This document shows, piece after piece, positions 59,421-64,000 of a stretch of DNA of 64,000 nucleotides (positions within the stretch are counted from its first letter, which is position 1; each line of letters opens with the position of its first letter). Both the position numbers and the translations under genes were made by a program. The notes under the pieces were generated by a model. The model ran no database searches. It was not told the DNA's origin and saw only the letters and a program-made list of their open reading frames with translations. Origin of the DNA: Anopheles merus (taxonomy: Eukaryota; Arthropoda; Insecta; Diptera; Culicidae); the NCBI RefSeq assembly GCF_017562075.2, contig NC_054082.1, forward strand, positions 4,091,050 to 4,155,049, given 5' to 3'.

Positions 59421-62400
59421 CAGTGAAGCCAGTGAAAGCCAAGCTCACTTCTCACCAGTGGGTACAGACAGCCCTTGACCGACAACGATTGTTGGGCCAA
59501 ACATAAGAATAAGAAGAAGAAGACCTTAATAATTATACCTTAAAAAGTGCCTTTGCAAAAAAACTCCCCATAGTCGCCGAATCCTTTCAAATACCGTCCC
59601 GAAACAGTGCAACAATGATGCACATTGCGTTTAATTACTGTCAGCGATTATGATTACTTGCACCATTTCCTCCTCCTCGACCACGGTTTTGCAGCTCGTT
59701 GCATCCGTTCGGTTCGATCGGTTTATCGCTTATGATTTGCATTTATTATAATGATTGCATTTCCGTCCACTGCTCTGCTAGCTCGAATATTGGTCGCTAG
59801 CTCGAAGACGCTTCGAAGACCACCGAGCGTATGATTTATTCGCCCAATATCCTCCGCACTCCGCGGCGCTTATCGCCATCGAAAAGGACGCCACAGGAGA
59901 TGGTGCAAAAAAAAACCCGTAAACAACAATTCTTTACACAGTAAGATCTGGGCGCGAGGTGGTGTAAAAAAAAGGGCGGCACAGATAATGCTTTCATTGC
60001 AACGATAAAAATAAATCACATCCTTTTATTACGTTTCAACCCAGGTGCAGACAAAGGCGGCTGCAACCGTGCGGCTTCTGTGCGAGCGAAACGAGAGCGT
60101 GGAAAACTCGCAAAAGAAATGGAGTTCTTATCGGGGGTAAATCGGTGGGGGAGGGGGGGGGGGGGCGGGAGGGGTGGCAGTCGTTTGGCCGGGGATCGAA
60201 AAAGCGCACCATCCAAGCGTGTGCTGTCTATGGCTCTATGGCGGCGCAACGATGGAAGGACGATCAGGGACGATGCAGAACGTGCATCACGAACATCTCT
60301 CCCGCGGCCACACCGGGAGGAATTAAAGCTGGGGAAAGGGCTGGTGTAAAAGAAAAAAAAAGCTAAACAAACACTCATTCCCCCCTGTTCGATTGTGCCA
60401 TAAAACCAGCAAAGAATAAATAAAAATCGATTCCAATTGAAAGAAAACCGAGCGTTGTGTTCGAGTTCCGAGCCGTACAGCCGATGGCAATAAAACAGGA
60501 AACGTCTTTATCATCATCCCGACTCCTGCTGTGTGTGTGTGTGTGTGTGTTGGGAAGGTGCGGGACCCCTCGGCAAGTCATTCAGGATGAGTCCCATTCT
60601 GTTGGCTTTTGCTGCTGAACACTGCAAGTGCTGTACAAGTGTGGTATTTGCTCTTCTCCACTGCTCTCATTCCTCTACACTCCATTGCTTAAACAACGGG
60701 AGCTGGTGGTGGTGGTGGTGGTTTTTGTATTGTATTTTCCACTTCCCAACCAACAACTTCAACCCACGCAGGTTGGGGTGAAGCGGCACCGAACAAGTGA
60801 GTACCATTTGTACCGATCAGAATAATTAGTGGTTGTAATTCATCAATCTTTTCGCAACGGCGTCATTCCCCAGCGCCGGTAGATCCACGGTGGAGAATGT
60901 GGGTGACCGCAGCCGTCCAGCATCTAGCTCTGCGCACTGGTCCTTTTCAACTTTCTTTTGCTTGCCTAACACAAATCGTTGTCAAGATCCCGGGCAACCC
61001 TCATTTGTTTCGTGCCCATTCTCATGGGGCACGGGGCTCCTCGAGCGAAAGGATTATCCGACCCACTTTGGAGGGGGGCGAGGGCACTTTGTGGCAAAAG
61101 GGGATCCGGATGGGGATCGCGAGTGTAATGGGGATATATTTTTAATTAATCTAAAACTTCTGACAATTCTCGATTTCGGACGGGCGGAGGCTTTCGTTTA
61201 CTTTTGGATTATTTTATTTGTCTAGGTACACAGTGCCCCCTAAAAGGGAAGGTTGTTTGGTCCTTTTTCTTTCTAGCGTTTATCGGGAAAAAAAACGCAG
61301 CAAATAAAACAAAAAAAAAAACTCCCCAACACTTCCCCGGGATCGATCGGTGCGAAATGGATCTGTAATCAGTGCGAGTGAAGCTGGAGTAACACCAAAA
61401 CAAAAAAAAAAAAAAAAAAGGGACAAACTCAAGTGCGGTGACAATCCGTTTACCGGAGGCCGAGTTTTACCCGACTCGTGAGCCTGCCAGCAACGACGAC
61501 TCGGGGGATAGCGAAATCCTCTATCGACAATGAATAATTACCACCGATTAGAGTCCCGAGGAGGAGGGAAAGGATTATCCGAAAGGACAGTGCCGGCAGC
61601 CGGCCGAAGACGGACTGCTAACGGTTTTGGGGGGGGGGGGGGCAGAGGGAGGGATGCGCACCATCGTTCGTAGGATTAGTCGGTGGAGTCGTTTGAGGGA
61701 AAGAATATAAATTAGGATTATAAATAGGAACAACTTTGGTGTAGGGATATTTAGTCGCGGCACCCAATCCTTTCACTGTGACTGGCTTTAGGAGGATCGA
61801 ACGGACGGTTGCTGGAGGTGGTTGGGTTGATTGCGATGATGATTGCACGAGCTTATCATCATCATGGAACGTTTGAGCGGTTTATTAGGGGAGAATGGTG
61901 CTTTTTGTGCAGGTTTGAAGCGGAGTTTTTATAGGAAATATTTTTAACAATTTTATGCACTGTTGATGTATAAAATGAGGTTTTGGGTTGTCTGTTATGT
62001 CATCCTTGCGATAAAATGTTACCATTAAATTATAGAAACGTATGCTACTCATTAAAATGGGACGATTGTGTTGTCTAATTGTAGACCCCATCTAGACCAA
62101 TGTTTGTCGCTAAAAAGCACAAAAATGAACTGCGATTTCCATTAGAGAGTAATTCAGAGTGAAGAATAAACACGACTACATACTAAAGAAACATGAGCCA
62201 TCAGACACGATGCTTCCAGATAGCATCTTGTCAGGCATTGCACAACAGTTCTTCGATTTTGCCAGAGAAGCTGTACGACTGTGATTGCCATGTAGATGCA
62301 ATTTCAGGTAGGTAGTGATAGTAAATCCTCTGCACTTTACACACGACTGCACACACACATGAGCAGAAGCAGAATAATGAAAAATATGGCGCACTAACAG

Positions 62401-62836
62401 CGTCACACCTGAACGCAGCCTGCTGTGCGAAGCATAAATACACACACACACAATAAAAAGAGAAAAATAACGATACGCAAAGGAACCACTTCTTATCAGC
62501 ATGTGGCGAAATGTGTCACTTAAATCTATTCAATTACGATCGCTCTCTCTCTCTCTCCCTCTCTACGAGCGTGATACACTACACTGGCGAGATGCATTTC
62601 CTTCGGCACGTGCGCCTCCCTTCCCGAAATCCGCTGCGAAGGATGAGCGTTGAAAAGTTTCGTTTGGTGATGGTGGTGACGAAGCAGCCATGGAGGGAAA
62701 CCCGCTCCTTAGCAACGCGCAAAGCCCCACATCCAAGCAGGCAAAGAAGTTTGGTGTGAAAATGCAGGCTGGAAGGGAGGGGAGTTACAGGCGGCTAAAG
62801 GCGAATAACAAAATGATGTCGCCTGCAATACACTCA

Positions 62837-62854
62837 CCCCCCCCCCCCCCCCCC
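62837..62854 (+). repeat. C18 homopolymer
   Basis: Uninterrupted cytosines, the longest of several G/C runs in this end of the window. Confidence 0.95.
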
Positions 62855-63175
62855 GCCTGGTTTTGCCAGTGAAGCAGAATCCATTGAATGGAATATATAA
62901 ATCTTCCAATTTACAATGCAATTTCACCTCCTTCCCCCGTTCTCATCGCACTATCTCACACCGGCTGCATTTCCGGCCCCGAGCGAGTGTGGAGTCGGTG
63001 CATTTCCTGGGGCCCATGGTATTGTCGGGCTTAAGCTCGGGAAAGGGGGGGGGGGGAGGAATCGTTCCTTCCTTCGTCAGTCGCTTGAGCAGCGAGATAA
63101 ACTATGCACATTTCCATTGCACATTTTCCCACTCCCGTCTTGGATGAGGCAAAAGACGAGATAAGGGACCCCCCC

Positions 63176-63178
<3 letters not shown>

Positions 63179-63206
<28 letters not shown>
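63179..63206 (+). repeat. (CA)n microsatellite
   Basis: Alternating CA for about 28 nt, directly after a C-rich run. Confidence 0.96.
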
Positions 63207-64000
63207 GGGTCTTCTGGCAGGGTGGCACAGAAACTCTTGGAGCGTTTTCACTGGCAGCGCTGCTTTCACGAGAAAGCACATTCACACATGAATTAGAGCC
63301 CACCGCATTACCACAATTGTATTTTCCGCTACGCCAGGAAAAGTACCGGAAAGCGAAGGATGCAACCCATTTCCCCTTTACCCATTGTCCTTGTCCTTCC
63401 GCTGCCCGTCCCCTTTGTCGTCTTTTTCGTGATAATCGACACGGCTTGGTTCGGCGCTTTCGGTCCACACTTTCGGCAGCAGCACACTGGTGCACGGGTA
63501 CGGAACCAGGCCTGTCAAAGACTTTCTGGCCGTCCTGGCAGCCCCCCCCCCTCACCCCCCAGCTACCCCGAGATGGCCCGAGATCGCTGCTGCACGGCCG
63601 ACTGTACACACCTCATTAAACTTTGGTGAAATTCATTTTAACTTCTGCACTTTTACAATGAAGCGGGTCGCTTTGCCGTCCGGGGGAGGAGGATGGCAAC
63701 ACGCTCGGAAGGGGTTCGGTGGCCCCGCACTCGCACTGTGTGCCGAAAAATGCTATCGGCAAACGCGTACGGCAGTGTGCCACTCCGTTCGCACAAAGGG
63801 ACGGGGAAAAAGTTTTTGTTTTATAGCACTTTTGGGAGGAACCGCGAGCGCCCAAAGTCGATCTTGGAGCTGCAGTTTTTGGGGAGGGGAGGAGAGTGGG
63901 ATGATGATGGCAATACAGTGTCCTTCGCCACAGCGTCGGGCTCTTTTGGCGGGTCCGGTGTGTCGTTAATATCCTACCCGCAGATGATTTATTGCGCACT

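Larger units (their letters stand above)
59421..64000. other. Gene-free interval with G/C homopolymers
   Basis: No coding exon was recognised. An (AAG)-rich tail follows the fold-back element near 59505-59523. Long G or C runs occur near 60153, 61629, 62837, 63045 and 63541, and CA/TG tracts near 60531 and 63179. It could be distal regulatory DNA of the OBP gene or of a gene beyond the window. Confidence 0.55.

Overview
The window is animal nuclear DNA, almost certainly from an Anopheles mosquito (gambiae complex or a close relative). Genes have short GT-AG introns and GC-rich third codon positions. CA/GT and GA microsatellites are abundant, and the window carries a six-cysteine odorant-binding protein of the Anopheles OBP1/OBP3 type. 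All gene models below come from reading splice sites by eye and checking that codon phase closes across every junction. No transcript data were available.

Layout. The first ~12.1 kb is the 3' part of the t-SNARE gene SNAP25 (+ strand; its first exon lies outside the window). Five conserved exons are followed by two alternative terminal coding exons in tandem, at 10930-10992 and 12048-12110. Then ~10 kb of microsatellite-rich UTR or intergenic DNA leads to a compact block from 22.4 to 51.8 kb. In order this holds a secreted trypsin-like protease; a Golgi 3'-phosphoadenosine 5'-phosphate phosphatase (BPNT2/IMPAD1 type); an HExxHxxxxxH zinc metallopeptidase; glycolipid transfer protein; the ciliary transition-zone protein TMEM17; coatomer beta; a ZAD-domain protein without C2H2 fingers; OPA3; a CASD1 homologue lacking two of three catalytic-triad residues; an MPV17L2-like protein; DNA polymerase eta; an FKBPL-like TPR protein; a membrane-anchored short-chain dehydrogenase; WDR4/wuho; proteasome ATPase Rpt4; and ribosomal protein L35.

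This block is mostly alternating divergent and convergent pairs. Divergent starts are typically 0.5-0.9 kb apart and convergent stops 80-200 bp apart, implying several shared promoters. Most genes are housekeeping and functionally unrelated: vesicle traffic (SNAP25, beta-COP), lipid transfer, mitochondria (OPA3, MPV17L2), DNA damage tolerance (Pol eta), tRNA modification (WDR4), proteasome and ribosome. They do not form one pathway.

From 51.8 kb to the end the DNA is gene-poor. It holds one three-exon odorant-binding protein gene (56054-56655, - strand), a decayed non-LTR reverse-transcriptase remnant, a fold-back repeat built of 10-bp units beside a tRNA-like promoter, and several long G or C homopolymers. 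I did not find a wholly new multi-gene system. The strongest leads are the duplicated SNAP25 terminal exon, the CASD1 pseudoenzyme signature, the repeated PIP-box-like motifs in Pol eta, the overlapping SDR/FKBPL genes and the fold-back element.
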